64,000 bases of DNA from Pararge aegeria (Eukaryota > Arthropoda > Insecta > Lepidoptera > Nymphalidae). The notes below the pieces were generated by a model, which ran no database searches, was not told the DNA's origin, and worked only from the letters and a program-made list of their open reading frames with translations. Positions 50,937 through 61,019 of this stretch are shown in pieces (position 1 is the first letter of the stretch; every line of letters starts with the position of its first letter). The position numbers were made by a program, and so were the translations under genes. The stretch spans positions 4,278,001 through 4,342,000 of the forward strand of contig NC_053197.1 of NCBI RefSeq assembly GCF_905163445.1, in the 5' to 3' direction.

Positions 50937-53726
50937 ATGGCCCTAACATGTAGAATAGTAACATTCAACTGTAAGAGTGTGAAGCGCTCTTCAGATGGCA
51001 TACGCGAGTTTTGTAAGACAGCTGATATAGTAGCGCTGCAAGAAACGTGGCTGCTGCCAGACGAGTTGTCTTTCCTCGAGACGCTGAGTGACGACTTCAG
51101 CTCGACAGGTGTGTCAGCGGTGGACACCGCGGCAGGCATGTTGCGTGGAAGACCGTACGGCGGAGTCGCGCTTCTATGGAGACGTAGTGCATTTCAAAAT
51201 GTGTCTATTGTGCAGTGTCATAACTCGCGTATTTGTGCTATCAGAATAGTGTTACCGGAGAAATCGTGTATAGTTATGAGTGTATACATGCCTACGGATG
51301 CAGTGGCTAACCTAGCAGAATTTACTGATGTACTGAGTTCGGTAAATGCGGTTATTGACACTTACAGTGAGAGTTGTGTTTTTATATTAGGGGACTACAA
51401 CGCACACCCTACGGAGAGATTTTATATCGAACTGTCTCAGTTTTGCATAGAGCAAGAGTGGACTTGTGTAGATGTCGAAATGTTAGGTTTAATGTCGGAT
51501 ACCTACACTTTTATAAGCGAAGCCCACGGCTCCAAGCGATGGCTTGATCATTGCGTAGCTACTAAGGCAGCTATAGCGTCTGTGAGTAATGTTTATGTGT
51601 TGTATGATATTATGTGGTCTGACCATTTCCCTCTGGTGGTAGAATGTAATTTAAATGTGTTACAACCAAAGAAACCTCTTAATAACACCTCTCTAAATGT
51701 AATCACTTGGGGTGAGAGAGGTCAAGAGCAGATCCATACATACCAGAGAGAATGTCATGAAAGGCTTAGACTTATAGACTTTCCGCATGAGCTTCGTGAG
51801 TGCTGCGACCGCACCTGTAGTGATCCTAAGCATGGAGTCGCTATTACAAAGTTGTACGGTGATATCGTCCAGGCCCTTCGAGATTCCTCGGTGGCGAGTA
51901 GAGAACCCATCGGCAAGCGTAGAATAAAAAAGACAGTGATAGGCTGGAATAAACACGTAGCTGAAGCACACGGGCAGGCGAGGCAAAAATTTTTGTTCTG
52001 GTTATGTTACGGTAAGCCAGCTACTGGACCGATTTATTTGGAGATGGCGGAGGCCAGAAGAGTTTTCAAAGCACGTTTAAAATGGTGTCAAAACCACCAA
52101 GATCAGATTAAAATGGATATTCTGGCCTCACATCATTCTAGAAATGATTTTAGAGGATTTTGGAAACATACCAATAAATTAAATTATAGGCCGTCTATAC
52201 CCGTGAGCGTCAGTGGCGTGAGCGAGCCTGGCGAGATTGCTAATGTTTTTAAGGAACACTTTTTCGTAAAATCGCCATTGGGGCCCTCTCATTCGATGCC
52301 TAATGTTGAGACCGGCAGGGTAGTGGGTATTCAATTTCAGTGTAAAGAAGTAGCAAGTATAATTAAACGCATGACCAGAGGTAAATCCCCAGGCCATGAC
52401 GGTCTCAGCATTGAGCATTTACAATATGCTGGGCCACATGTACCGCGGGTTTTGACGATGCTGTACAACGTTTGTATAAGCCACAGTTTTATGCCTCAAG
52501 AGATGATGCGTACGATAGTTGTGCCTATAGCGAAAAATAAAACGGGGGACCTATCCGATAAAAACAACTATAGGCCCATCTCATTGGCTACCGTCATCTC
52601 AAAGGTATTTGACAGCTTGCTAAACACTCTCTTAAACAGGATAATTATGCCACATGACAACCAATTTGGATTTCGGCCTGGTTTGTCAACAGAGAGTGCT
52701 GTGTTGGGGCTAAAGCATGCTGTTACGTACTATGCGAGGCGGAAGACTCCGATTTACGCCTGTTTTCTAGACCTGTCGAAGGCATTTGACTTGGTTTCGT
52801 ACGATGTATTATGGAAAAAGATGGAGGAAGCAAATATACCTCCAGAACTTACCAATATTTTTAAATATTGGTATCAAAACCAAGTCAACAATGTCCGATG
52901 GGCAGGCGTTCTTTCGAAGTCGTATGGGTTGGAGTGCGGGGTGAGGCAGGGTGGTTTATGCTCGCCGACTCTCTTCAACCTTTACATGAATGAATTGCTT
53001 TGTGAGCTCAGCAGCACCAGGGTTGGCTGCTACATAGATGGGGTTTGTTTAAATAATATAAGTTACGCCGACGATATGGTGCTGTTGAGTGCATCGGTCT
53101 GCGGTCTCAGGGTACTGATGGCTATTTGTGAGGCTTATGTAGAAAGACATGGACTTACCTACAATACAAAAAAGAGTGTGGTGATGGTCTTTGAGGCTGA
53201 GGGTAAGACACCGAATAAAGTACCTCCTATTTTGATCAATGGGGTAGTATTGGAGAGAGTTTATCAATTCAAGTATCTCGGGCATATTTTGACTCCTGGC
53301 CTCAAAGATGATGCTGACATCGAAAGAGAACGGAGAGCATTGTCAGTGAGAGCAAATATGCTGGCTCGCAGGTTTGCGCGGTGTACCAACGCCATTAAAA
53401 TCACGTTGTTTAAATCATATTGTATGACGTTCTACACGTGCAGCCTGTGGGCTAAGTATTCTCAAAAATCGTATAACGCGCTCCGTATACAGTATAATAA
53501 TGCCTTTAGGGTGCTGTTGAAGTTGCCCCGCTTTTGTAGTGCATCGGGGATGTTTGCGGATGCACAAGTTGACTGCTTCTTCGCCACAATGCGCAAAAGA
53601 TGTGGCGCCCTGGTGCACAGGTTGCGGGGTAGCTCCAACAGCATCCTAAAGATGATCGCCAGCAGGTTGGACTGCAGATATGTGAATCACTGCTGTGCTA
53701 TTTCAAATGGACTAGAACGGCGGTGA
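50937..53726 (+). CDS. Endonuclease/reverse transcriptase of a non-LTR retrotransposon
   Basis: The 929-residue frame is uninterrupted. Residues 5-240 are an APE-type endonuclease that nicks target DNA: FNCKS (10-14), catalytic-Glu motif QETW (35-38), GGVALLWR (75-82), GDYNAHP (152-158) and SDHFP (228-232). Residues about 490-780 are the reverse transcriptase: GKSPGHDGLSIEHL (482-495), NYRPISL (544-550), motif A LDLSKAFD (611-618), motif B RQGGLCSP (670-677), catalytic YADD (710-713) and KYLGH (779-783). A conserved C-terminal region follows, ending LERR. All key residues are present, so the protein could be active; in such elements it would prime cDNA synthesis at the nicked target. The start was chosen because endonuclease homology begins immediately after it. 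The clade looks CR1/L2-like (Daphne or related), but this is not proven. The minus-strand frames across it are shadows. Confidence 0.97.
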   Translation: MALTCRIVTFNCKSVKRSSDGIREFCKTADIVALQETWLLPDELSFLETLSDDFSSTGVSAVDTAAGMLRGRPYGGVALLWRRSAFQNVSIVQCHNSRICAIRIVLPEKSCIVMSVYMPTDAVANLAEFTDVLSSVNAVIDTYSESCVFILGDYNAHPTERFYIELSQFCIEQEWTCVDVEMLGLMSDTYTFISEAHGSKRWLDHCVATKAAIASVSNVYVLYDIMWSDHFPLVVECNLNVLQPKKPLNNTSLNVITWGERGQEQIHTYQRECHERLRLIDFPHELRECCDRTCSDPKHGVAITKLYGDIVQALRDSSVASREPIGKRRIKKTVIGWNKHVAEAHGQARQKFLFWLCYGKPATGPIYLEMAEARRVFKARLKWCQNHQDQIKMDILASHHSRNDFRGFWKHTNKLNYRPSIPVSVSGVSEPGEIANVFKEHFFVKSPLGPSHSMPNVETGRVVGIQFQCKEVASIIKRMTRGKSPGHDGLSIEHLQYAGPHVPRVLTMLYNVCISHSFMPQEMMRTIVVPIAKNKTGDLSDKNNYRPISLATVISKVFDSLLNTLLNRIIMPHDNQFGFRPGLSTESAVLGLKHAVTYYARRKTPIYACFLDLSKAFDLVSYDVLWKKMEEANIPPELTNIFKYWYQNQVNNVRWAGVLSKSYGLECGVRQGGLCSPTLFNLYMNELLCELSSTRVGCYIDGVCLNNISYADDMVLLSASVCGLRVLMAICEAYVERHGLTYNTKKSVVMVFEAEGKTPNKVPPILINGVVLERVYQFKYLGHILTPGLKDDADIERERRALSVRANMLARRFARCTNAIKITLFKSYCMTFYTCSLWAKYSQKSYNALRIQYNNAFRVLLKLPRFCSASGMFADAQVDCFFATMRKRCGALVHRLRGSSNSILKMIASRLDCRYVNHCCAISNGLERR

Positions 53727-53846
53727 TTCGCATATCCCTCTCTTATACGTAAGTTACTAACATAGGCTAAGTATTTACTAACAAAATATGAGCTGTATTT
53801 GATGCTTGAAATAAAATTATTATTATTATTATTATTATTATTATAA
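53727..53846 (+). other. LINE-D 3' UTR and (ATT)n tail
   Basis: ttgatgcttgaaataaaatt followed by about nine ATT units. The same words close the fragment at 55295-55335. Confidence 0.8.
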
Positions 53847-54244
53847 TTAAATTAAAATCAAAGCCATTAAGGACGAAAAAAAAACGAATTACCTACATGC
53901 ACTGTGTCCATATTTTGGTACTATAAAGATAATTTAATCAAAAAAGCCGTATTGAATATTGCTTGTCACAGATTTACTTAAACATTTGCTATTTCATAAA
54001 TGACAGGATTATTGTAAAACTACAATGAAAATTTTAACTGTCCTTTAGAGCTAATAAATCAAGACTCACAATAAAATTAAATATTAAAAAAAATGAGTGA
54101 AACTTAAAACGAAAATCGAATCGAACGTGATCTCATTGCCTTGAAAGATTAGAGTCGCCCGAAATTAATAATTGATTAATCTAATCTAAAATATTCTGAT
54201 GGCAGGTTTCATTTAGTAGTTCAATTCTTTTGCTATATCCCTTA
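53847..54244. other. No gene seen
   Basis: AT-rich. Confidence 0.45.
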
Positions 54245-54250
54245 CCCCCA

Positions 54251-54320
54251 GTGGCGTGCATACACTGGTTATGCAGGTGATATAAAATGAAGAAAACCTC
54301 CAGTACGAGTTAGATTTTGG
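54251..54320 (+). mobile_element. hAT-MITE half copy
   Basis: cagtggcgtgcatacactgg, ttatgcaggtgatataaaat and ctccagtacgagtt. Same start as the complete MITE at 30301 and as 45077. Confidence 0.55.
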
Positions 54321-54414
54321 ATTAAATTGACTATTGACTTCTAGGCGTAGATTTGGAATTTTATGTGTTCACTCTTTGTAAACAAAGGTAATAATTCAAT
54401 AAGAAGCTTCAGTC

Positions 54415-54505
54415 TTTTTCAAAGCGAACACCCATACTTTATGTATTTTTATAATATTTAATGATTTGATGTGATGTATGTTTAGTCCCATCAGGACAAG
54501 AAAGG
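54415..54505 (+). repeat. Inverted repeat, left arm
   Basis: tttttcaaagcgaacaccca, aatgatttgatgt and gtcccatcaggacaagaa are repeated inverted at 54955-55042 with scattered differences. Confidence 0.85.
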
Positions 54506-54837
54506 TAATATGATTTAATTTTTTTTTCATAATCAGTAAAACTATTGCCTACAACTGTAAACACTTAAACATTTATTGTTAAGTTTTTCATGTCGCTTGC
54601 AATGAAACAAGACATTTTAATAACCTATACTTACTTAGGTCATGTAGTAAGCATTAGAACGAAAAGGTAGGTAATAGAAAACTGAAACTAGACGTGCACG
54701 AAATACGACTAAAATGTGTTATTAAGGTGTCCATCAGATAAAGCTTTACACCTCCAACACGAGAAAGTTAGTTACAGTGGAATTTTACACGAACATTACA
54801 TTAACATATATAATAAGACAATAATAATAATAATGAT

Positions 54838-54942
54838 AATTTTTTTTTTTATAAATTTTTAATAGTGTTTTTTATTTTTTTAAGCATTGTTAAGAATGAA
54901 AAAGAATAAATGATAGTTCGATAATAATAATAAAAATAAAAA
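54838..54942 (+). mobile_element. LINE-R 3' end (short) in AAT repeats
   Basis: ataaatttttaatagtgttt, taagcattgttaagaatg and aataaatgatag match the inverse of 61200-61290, the 3' UTR of the LINE-R copy there. Flanked by (AAT)n on both sides. Confidence 0.7.
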
Positions 54943-54954
54943 TAAAACATATTA

Positions 54955-55042
54955 ACATTCTTGTCCTGATGGGACCTAAACCTACATCAAATCATTAAAA
55001 ATTATAATAATAATGTATGGGCATTCGCTTTGAAAAATACTA
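54955..55042 (-). repeat. Inverted repeat, right arm
   Basis: ttcttgtcctgatgggacct, acatcaaatcatt and cattcgctttgaaaaa: the reverse complement of 54415-54505. Confidence 0.85.
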
Positions 55043-55294
55043 AAGCTTATTAGTGAGAGTAAATCTCGAAATAATAATAGTTTTTATTTGCTTAAAAGTA
55101 CAATGTTTTTTCTAAAATTACCCCGGACCCCCAAGCTAAGAAATCCCGTGTCTTGGGGGTCAGTGTTTTCCCATATGTCCATCGAGATTAGAGAAAAAAA
55201 ACTTCTATTACCTATTTGTTCGTTCTAATGGTAGTGTTTATTAAACTGCAATATGTTTTTCTACTAGATGGAATTTTCAGTAGTTTAGAGCCTT
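55043..55294. other. No gene seen
   Basis: attacctatttgttcgttct near 55210 is a loose inverse of agaacgaaaaggtaggtaat at 54655. Nothing else recognised. Confidence 0.4.
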
Positions 55295-55335
55295 CCCTTG
55301 ATGCTTGAAATAAAGATATCATTTTTATTATTAGA
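55295..55335 (+). mobile_element. Possible LINE-D tail
   Basis: cttgatgcttgaaataaaga then ATT-rich, close to the LINE-D 3' end at 53795-53820. Confidence 0.45.
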
Positions 55336-55339
55336 GTCA

Positions 55340-55470
55340 GAGCAAGTGATATTTTAATTTCTTAAATAGGTATAAATAACTTTGATAAGTTAAAGATGTG
55401 TGCTGGGATTCGAACTCGGCCCCCCCAAAGGGAAGCTGAGCTCCTACCCACCGGGCTATCACCACAAAAA
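55340..55470 (-). mobile_element. SINE-B head, minus strand
   Basis: agcaagtgatattttaattt, gtgctgggattcgaactcgg and cctacccaccgggctatcac. Confidence 0.8.
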
Positions 55471-55974
55471 TACATACTATTTAAAATCAAGGGTGCAAGC
55501 CTTTTTAAATTAATATTCTAGAATCGTACCTATGTAATAAAATATGTTTTCATCGTAATATATGTAAATAACAAATTGAAGAGAGCAAAAAAAGCCGGTG
55601 AAGTCTGACTGATTGTTAACGTTTATATCGGAAACACGTCTTTCTAGAGCGTCTTTTATGAAGGAAGCCAGAATAATTCCTCAAGCGAGTCAGAGATTGT
55701 CAGCAAAATGTCTTGCGTTAAAGGAAGATTAATTTACGTTTATTCCGAGAACGACGCTGTTGTGTTATTTCAATAAACATTACAATACTTCAGATTTTTA
55801 ATACAACTTGATTGTTATATTACTGTGGTCTGATGTAGGAACAATCATAAGATTCATTATGACCTTTTCTATATTCTTCCAGGCGTTCTTTATTACAGGA
55901 AAGATTAAGTTAGAGTTTGGTTTCTTAACGCTGTTTGGGTTGGTGGGCTTTAACTATTATTATTGCATGTTATG
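55471..55974. other. No gene seen
   Basis: Nothing recognised. Confidence 0.4.
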
Positions 55975-56310
55975 TAAGCAGTGATTGCCTAGTGGTTAGA
56001 GCTTCAGCCTCCCTTTTGGGATTACCGAGTTCGATATCGACACACATCTGTAACTTTCGGAGATAGGTGCGTTTTTAATTAAAGTAATTTGAAATATCAC
56101 TTCTTTAAGTATGAAGGAAAAATCGTGAGGAAACCTGCATGCCTGAGAGTTCTCCGTAATGTTCTAAAATGTGCGTGAAGTCTACCGATCCGCACTTAAC
56201 CAAATGTCTGAGGCCTGAGGACTTAGGACTGAGGCCTAAGGCCTCCACATTCTAAGAGGATACCTGTGCCCTGTAGTGGGCCTGGATTGAGTTGATAATG
56301 ACTTCATGTT
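55975..56310 (+). mobile_element. SINE-B copy, full length with local expansion
   Basis: gtgattgcctagtggttaga, mutated B box (gagttcgatatcgacacaca), aggaaacctgcatgcctgag and cctgtgccctgtagtgggcc. At 56208-56245 a short unit (gaggcctgaggact) is repeated about three times. Confidence 0.85.
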
Positions 56311-56424
56311 ATTCATAAAAACTGGGGTCCACGGCTTGAACAGTGCCAATTTCCTATCTCCGGATACATTACATATTTTTCCCGCTGCGCGAATCACCAT
56401 TTGCGGATGCGGATCTCATCATTA

Positions 56425-56935
56425 ATCGGAAATCTTCTTCTTCTTCTGCCTGCGGCTCTGGTTCGTCTGGTCCCTGGTCGACCGGTTACGATATATTATG
56501 ATGCCACTGCCTAGATCTCCCAGCAAGCATTGGTCGCCGACAAATACAGCAGCACTTTCCTTGCTGGAAGAAATTTAGCATCTTCTTGTTGTATTATTCG
56601 CAGCATACTTTTGGGGAAGTATATAAATACTTCCCCAAAAGAATGCTGCGTATATGCTTCAACGCGGGGCAGGAACAGATGAAGTCCAGCGGAGTCTCCG
56701 CAGTCTCTCTGAAGAGTCTGCATAGATCTTGAATAGGTAGGTATATAGGTTAGGTTTTATCCTGTTGAGTGCTAATGCCATTCTGTTAAATGGTTTTATT
56801 AGCACTCGAGAATGGTTCATATGATTTCTGATTTCGTCACGCAGAAGTGAGCTGTTATCAAACTCATGAAGCCCACAGATATCAACCTTGTTTTTGAGCC
56901 ATAAGTAATTTCTGTCAAAGCGCAATGTTCGAATA
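56425..56935 (-). pseudogene. Probable non-LTR retrotransposon 3' fragment, minus strand
   Basis: The minus strand is open from 56925 to 56659 (RFDRNYLWLKNKVDICGLHE, LHEFDNSSLLRDEIRNHMNH) and then shifts frame. It ends in a (GAA)n-type tail at 56428-56445. The simple-repeat tail and decayed frame argue for a LINE. The family is not recognised with certainty. Confidence 0.45.
56599..56650. repeat. 24-bp hairpin, one mismatch
   Basis: cgcagcatacttttggggaa+gtat, 4-nt loop ataa, then the reverse complement with a single mismatch (56641-56643 area). Confidence 0.92.
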
Positions 56936-56959
56936 ATTTCATAGAAGAACTAGAGTTGC

Positions 56960-57175
56960 CGACATTGTGGCAATAGCACGTACGAGGTTTGAAGAGGATG
57001 GACTTTGTCCCAGAATGCCTTAGCGGTCGCGCATTGGAAAGCTCAGTTTTGGTAGACCCACTAGGAAGTCAGATGACATCAAGCGAGACACTGAGAAAAA
57101 TGAGGAATGTGGATTGCGCAAGTTCTTACAAAAGACGTACGTCCAGCAGTGGATAGCTATTGGTTGAAATCATAA
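56960..57175 (+). pseudogene. RTE-type C-terminal remnant
   Basis: GKLSFGRPTRKSDDIKRDTE, KFLQKTYVQQWIAIG and a stop, the family C-terminus. Upstream codons are scrambled. Confidence 0.8.
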
Positions 57176-59479
57176 TTATCGGGACGACTAACCATATAGA
57201 TAAACGAGCCAGTTCTTTAGAAAACTCCATTAAGGAGTAGGTATAATAAGAGCTTAATTGGTTTTTGAAAAAGGAAAACTTAGCATTTTCAGGCTCATTA
57301 ATCACTGGACATTTGGGTTCTTGCTATTACAACTGCGTCGGCGGAATCCGGAGACGTCTAGCGTTCGTCCTCATTAATTTTATACTTATTGCTCGCCGCC
57401 AAACAGTCAGTATAAATTCTAATTACGCCGCCTTATTCGTGGGTTTTTCCGGGACAAAAACTAGCTAATCACTTAGCGGCTCTTTAACTTGTTTCAAGAA
57501 AAAAATTACGACGATACTCTTTTGCATTAATAAAATATATTAAACTAAGTTAAAATATTGTAAATCATAATCATTTATTGCAAAATATTCGTATTATACA
57601 GTAAAGGCTACTTCCAGTGATACCCAAGTTTAGTTTTTAGGCGAGCGTGCATAGAAGGGTTTGAAGGTATCGCTTTTCAGAGTTGAACCAACTTTTCATA
57701 CTGATTATGAGAACAAAGAGTGAGTTTATAATACGTTGAAATGTATATTCTACTGGAATTAGTAGGTAGATTACATATTAATTTTAAAAATGTCAGCTAA
57801 ATATAAATATACAGGTTTTTTTCTTTTTTAATTCTTTATTTTTTCGGGACTTTTTTTAACAATAAGAATGTCAGCCCCATCTTTCCCTTTACAAAAATTG
57901 ATACTTCCTTTCTCTTATCTTAACTTAAAATCTAATAGAAATATTCAGGTTGCAATCGTATAATTTTAATTACTGTTCTTTCCGTGCGGTTTAATACTAA
58001 TAAATGCGCTTGATATGATGATTGATGATATCTCGTTAGATTAGTGGTTTGTGTTTTCGACTCCTGTTACGTTAACTATCCATATATTACAAAGCTAAAG
58101 AGTTTGTTTGTTAGAACGCACGTTAAACAAGAATGCGTTATTGTAATTCGTAAGGAATGTTACAGGCTATTTAACATCACGTTTTAACTATGAGAAGCCG
58201 AAGAAATAGAAAAAGATAAGTCAGAAATAGCGCTAACAGAAACGTAGAGAGTAGAATGGCGGATGATACGACGCGTTGGGTCAGGGCCGAAGTATTAATG
58301 TGTATAGATGAAAATATATCCTATGTTACTAACTGAAATTTGGATCTGTCATAGATAGTACCCTGGATTAACAAAAAGGCTACTCTTATCCTGCAACAAA
58401 ATAACCGTTCTTGCGGAAATTATGAAAAAACTAAAAAACGCAGTAACAATTGCAAATGAAAAAAAAACCAATATATTTGTGAGTTATGGGAAAGTCTGTG
58501 TAGTAATTTCGATATTTAGATTTTCAATAAACCACGGAGCACGTTGCGGCCTGGCTTATGTATAAACCAAAACCGAACTAACTCGTAAAGAAAATAACCA
58601 GAGCAAATTGTCTGAGAAATCCATCTTGGTACATAATATTTTACCTCATGTATCTTAGACCCTACGTCAGAAGCTCGTTATCCCGTAAAGAAACCCTCCC
58701 CGCTTCCACCCTCCCCCCTTAAACCCAATACAATCAATCGTTTCCATCATAACTTTTGACAGCCGTAGGAGATTATTTATGTCGGCGGTTAGACTTCACT
58801 TCAAAAGAAAATAATGTGAGCGAACTTACAAGTCCATATTTAGCAAACCATTCATTTTGACGGTAAAACATGTATTCGGAATGGTATTGCAATAAGGTTT
58901 TCGGTTTTGTGATTTATGTTTAACATCAATTGTCTTTAACAGTCTACGGCAGAGCTTTACTCCTGGAAAGCTTCCCCAACGGTTTGAGGAGTTGTTCCCA
59001 GATGTTTCCCGGGCGTCTAATAAAGCCAACAAGAGGGACATGCCGTGGTGGTTTTTAGTTTGGGTATACCTATCGTCTATAACCTCTGTCCTGCCCAAGG
59101 GTCGAACATAGCAAAAAAAAAGGATTTGCCCAGTAGACGGTAGTAGTAGCACAGAAAACGATGCTGTCCGTTTTATATCCCCCTTATTGTAGTACGTCAC
59201 TTGTGGGAGGACTAGGGATGATTAACGTATCCTCTAATATTCCGTGTCCGTATAGTTTCCGTCTTACTTTATCTTGGTTGAATAAATAGTATTTTATTTT
59301 AATTTATTTATTTTTATTTTATTTTAAAAAATGTGAAAGTGTGTCTGTTTGTTTATTTGTTCGTTAACTACATAAGAATCCAAAATTGTTCTGATCGTTA
59401 CTAAATTTGGCAAAGAGATAACTTAAATCCTATTTGGCTAATTTTATGTCCGTTAATTTCTTGATGAAAATATAATATA
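57176..59479. other. No gene seen
   Basis: 57330-57460 is less AT-rich and unassigned. 58310-58430 (tcctatgttactaactgaaa, tgtcatagatagtaccctgg) looks like a dispersed repeat but has no partner in this window. A 124-codon minus-strand frame (58826-59200) has no recognisable motif. Confidence 0.4.
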
Positions 59480-59869
59480 CTAGCGTACCCAGCCCGCTTC
59501 GCCCGGCTAGATTTTGCTTTATTTATTTAAATAGTATACTTACATAATTAAATTTTTAATTTAAGTCTCATAATATATTAAATGATTTATTTCTCTCCGT
59601 ATTCATTCTCTTCTATTCTCTTCTCGAGCGGGTGAAGATCATTATCTACACCCATGTACACCCAACAATAGAATATAATCCTAATAAATAAAAGCTGTAT
59701 TTGACAGTTTGACAGTTCAAAAATAGGAGTGCTCCGATCGTCACCAAACTTTACAGGATTACTCGCCAGGCCAATCCGAAGATTCCCTGAAAGTTTAATT
59801 GAAATCGGTCCAGCCGTCTCGGAGCGTATACGGAACATACCCACGAACTTTCTCTTTTATATATATAGA
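59480..59869 (-). mobile_element. Non-autonomous Helitron (390 bp)
   Basis: The minus strand runs from A|TCTATATATATAAAAGAGAA at 59869 to gcgggctgggtacgctag|T at 59480. Its first 18 bases equal those of the Helitron ending at 5751. An 85-codon minus-strand frame inside is incidental. Confidence 0.88.
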
Positions 59870-59889
59870 TTATTATATCTGAAAATATC

Positions 59890-60250
59890 AACCTAGCGGT
59901 GATAGCCTAGTGGTAAAGATCATTGCTTCATTTTTGACGGGCCGAGTTCAAATTCCAGCACGCACCTGTAACTTTTCGAAGTTATTTGCATCATCCTATC
60001 AACCAATTGCCTGCCCACTACAGGGCATGGGTCTACTCCCACAATGCGAAGGGGTTTAGGTGCATTTTAAATAAATTTAAAATCAGTTGGTAATCATAAG
60101 TTATGTGCGTTTTAAGCAACTTAAATGTCACTCGCTTTAACGGTGAAGGAAAACATCGTGAGAAAACCTGCAAGCCTGAGAGTTCCGAAAAGTAAGAGGT
60201 GCGTGCCGGGGATCAAACTCGGTCACCCGAAGGGAAGCCGGCCTTACCGG
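59890..60250. mobile_element. Scrambled SINE-B, pieces in both orientations
   Basis: Head plus (gcggtgatagcctagtggta, 59893-59985), then the distal end inverted (gcccactacagggcatgggt, 60008-60060). Next the middle plus (ttatgtgcgttttaagcaac, aacggtgaaggaaaacatcg, 60100-60187), then the head inverted (aggtgcgtgccggggatcaa, ggaagccggccttacc, 60195-60250). Confidence 0.85.
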
Positions 60251-60754
60251 TACCGCTTCTAATTTTAGACAATTTTCTATAAAATGTTATAAAAAGCACT
60301 GATTCGAGCCAAATCTACACAAAGATAGGGGTACAAAAAAGGTTTTTCATATGGAAGAGATGAATCCCACAACCTCATTGTAGTTAATGGTGGCCGAAGG
60401 AATGGAATAAACTGTCAATTTCCACTTTTATCATTGTTGCGACCTGAGGATCGTCCATTAGTTATACTCCTTTTGGGTTAACGCTACAAACGATTTGGGA
60501 TCAACAATTTTGCGCACAATGGTAGGAAAATTTTGGACATTGATTTATAATCTGGTGCGGTATAGCGAGAATTCAGTTTAACATACATTTTGGGGTTTCT
60601 TTGCTTGTGCTAGACCAAATGAGGTACGCGCTTAGAGACAGTGCTTCCTTGTCCGGGCATTTCGTCACAGACATACTCAGCTACTAAGACTTAGATTTTC
60701 AGCCCTTTTAAGAGGAGCCCGCGCGTGCTTAAAAGTATCATCCAATATAATAAA
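60251..60754. other. No gene seen
   Basis: Nothing recognised. Confidence 0.4.
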
Positions 60755-61015
60755 TATATATATAAATATATAACTACGATAATAAACACATCATACAGTA
60801 GCTTGTTTTACGGGTACTAAGATGACTGATGAATATTTTTATGAATAAAATACATAAATAAATAGCAATATACATATAAACACCCAGACACTGAAAAACA
60901 TTCATGCTCATCACAGAAACATTTTCCAGTAGTGGGAATCGAACCCACGGCCTTGGACTCAGAAAGTAGGGTCGCTGCAAACTGCGCCTGCAAACTGCGC
61001 CAATCCATCGTTTTT
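60755..61015 (-). mobile_element. SINE-A copy, full length, minus strand
   Basis: ttacgggtactaagatgact, gatgaatatttttatgaata, aacacccagacactgaaaaa, gtgggaatcgaacccacggc and cttggactcagaaagtaggg. The A-box region is duplicated (gcaaactgcgcct twice, 60978-61003). Confidence 0.9.
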
Positions 61016-61019
61016 TTAT

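Larger units (their letters stand above)
50889..53846 (+). mobile_element. LINE-D non-LTR retrotransposon with intact ORF2
   Basis: Consists of a short leader with tandem repeat, a 929-codon endonuclease/reverse-transcriptase frame, a 90-base 3' UTR and an (ATT)n tail at 53815-53843. No second (gag-like) frame is visible upstream, so the 5' end may be truncated or ORF1-less. A target duplication could not be identified. A related truncated copy is at 11151-11512, and a possible 3' tail is at 55295-55335. Confidence 0.85.

Noticed and set aside
50756..51139. 127-codon minus-strand frame
   Set aside because: It is antisense to the endonuclease domain of the intact LINE. Its repeated PSLQVYQ comes from the 27-bp tandem duplication.
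51693..51986. 97-codon minus-strand frame and similar ones at 52179, 53049, 53415 and 53462
   Set aside because: Shadows of the 929-codon LINE frame.
58826..59200. 124-codon minus-strand frame as a host gene
   Set aside because: No recognisable domain, no splice context and no second line of evidence. Length alone is not enough.
59587..59844. 85-codon minus-strand frame
   Set aside because: Lies wholly inside a 390-bp non-autonomous Helitron and has no Rep or helicase motif.
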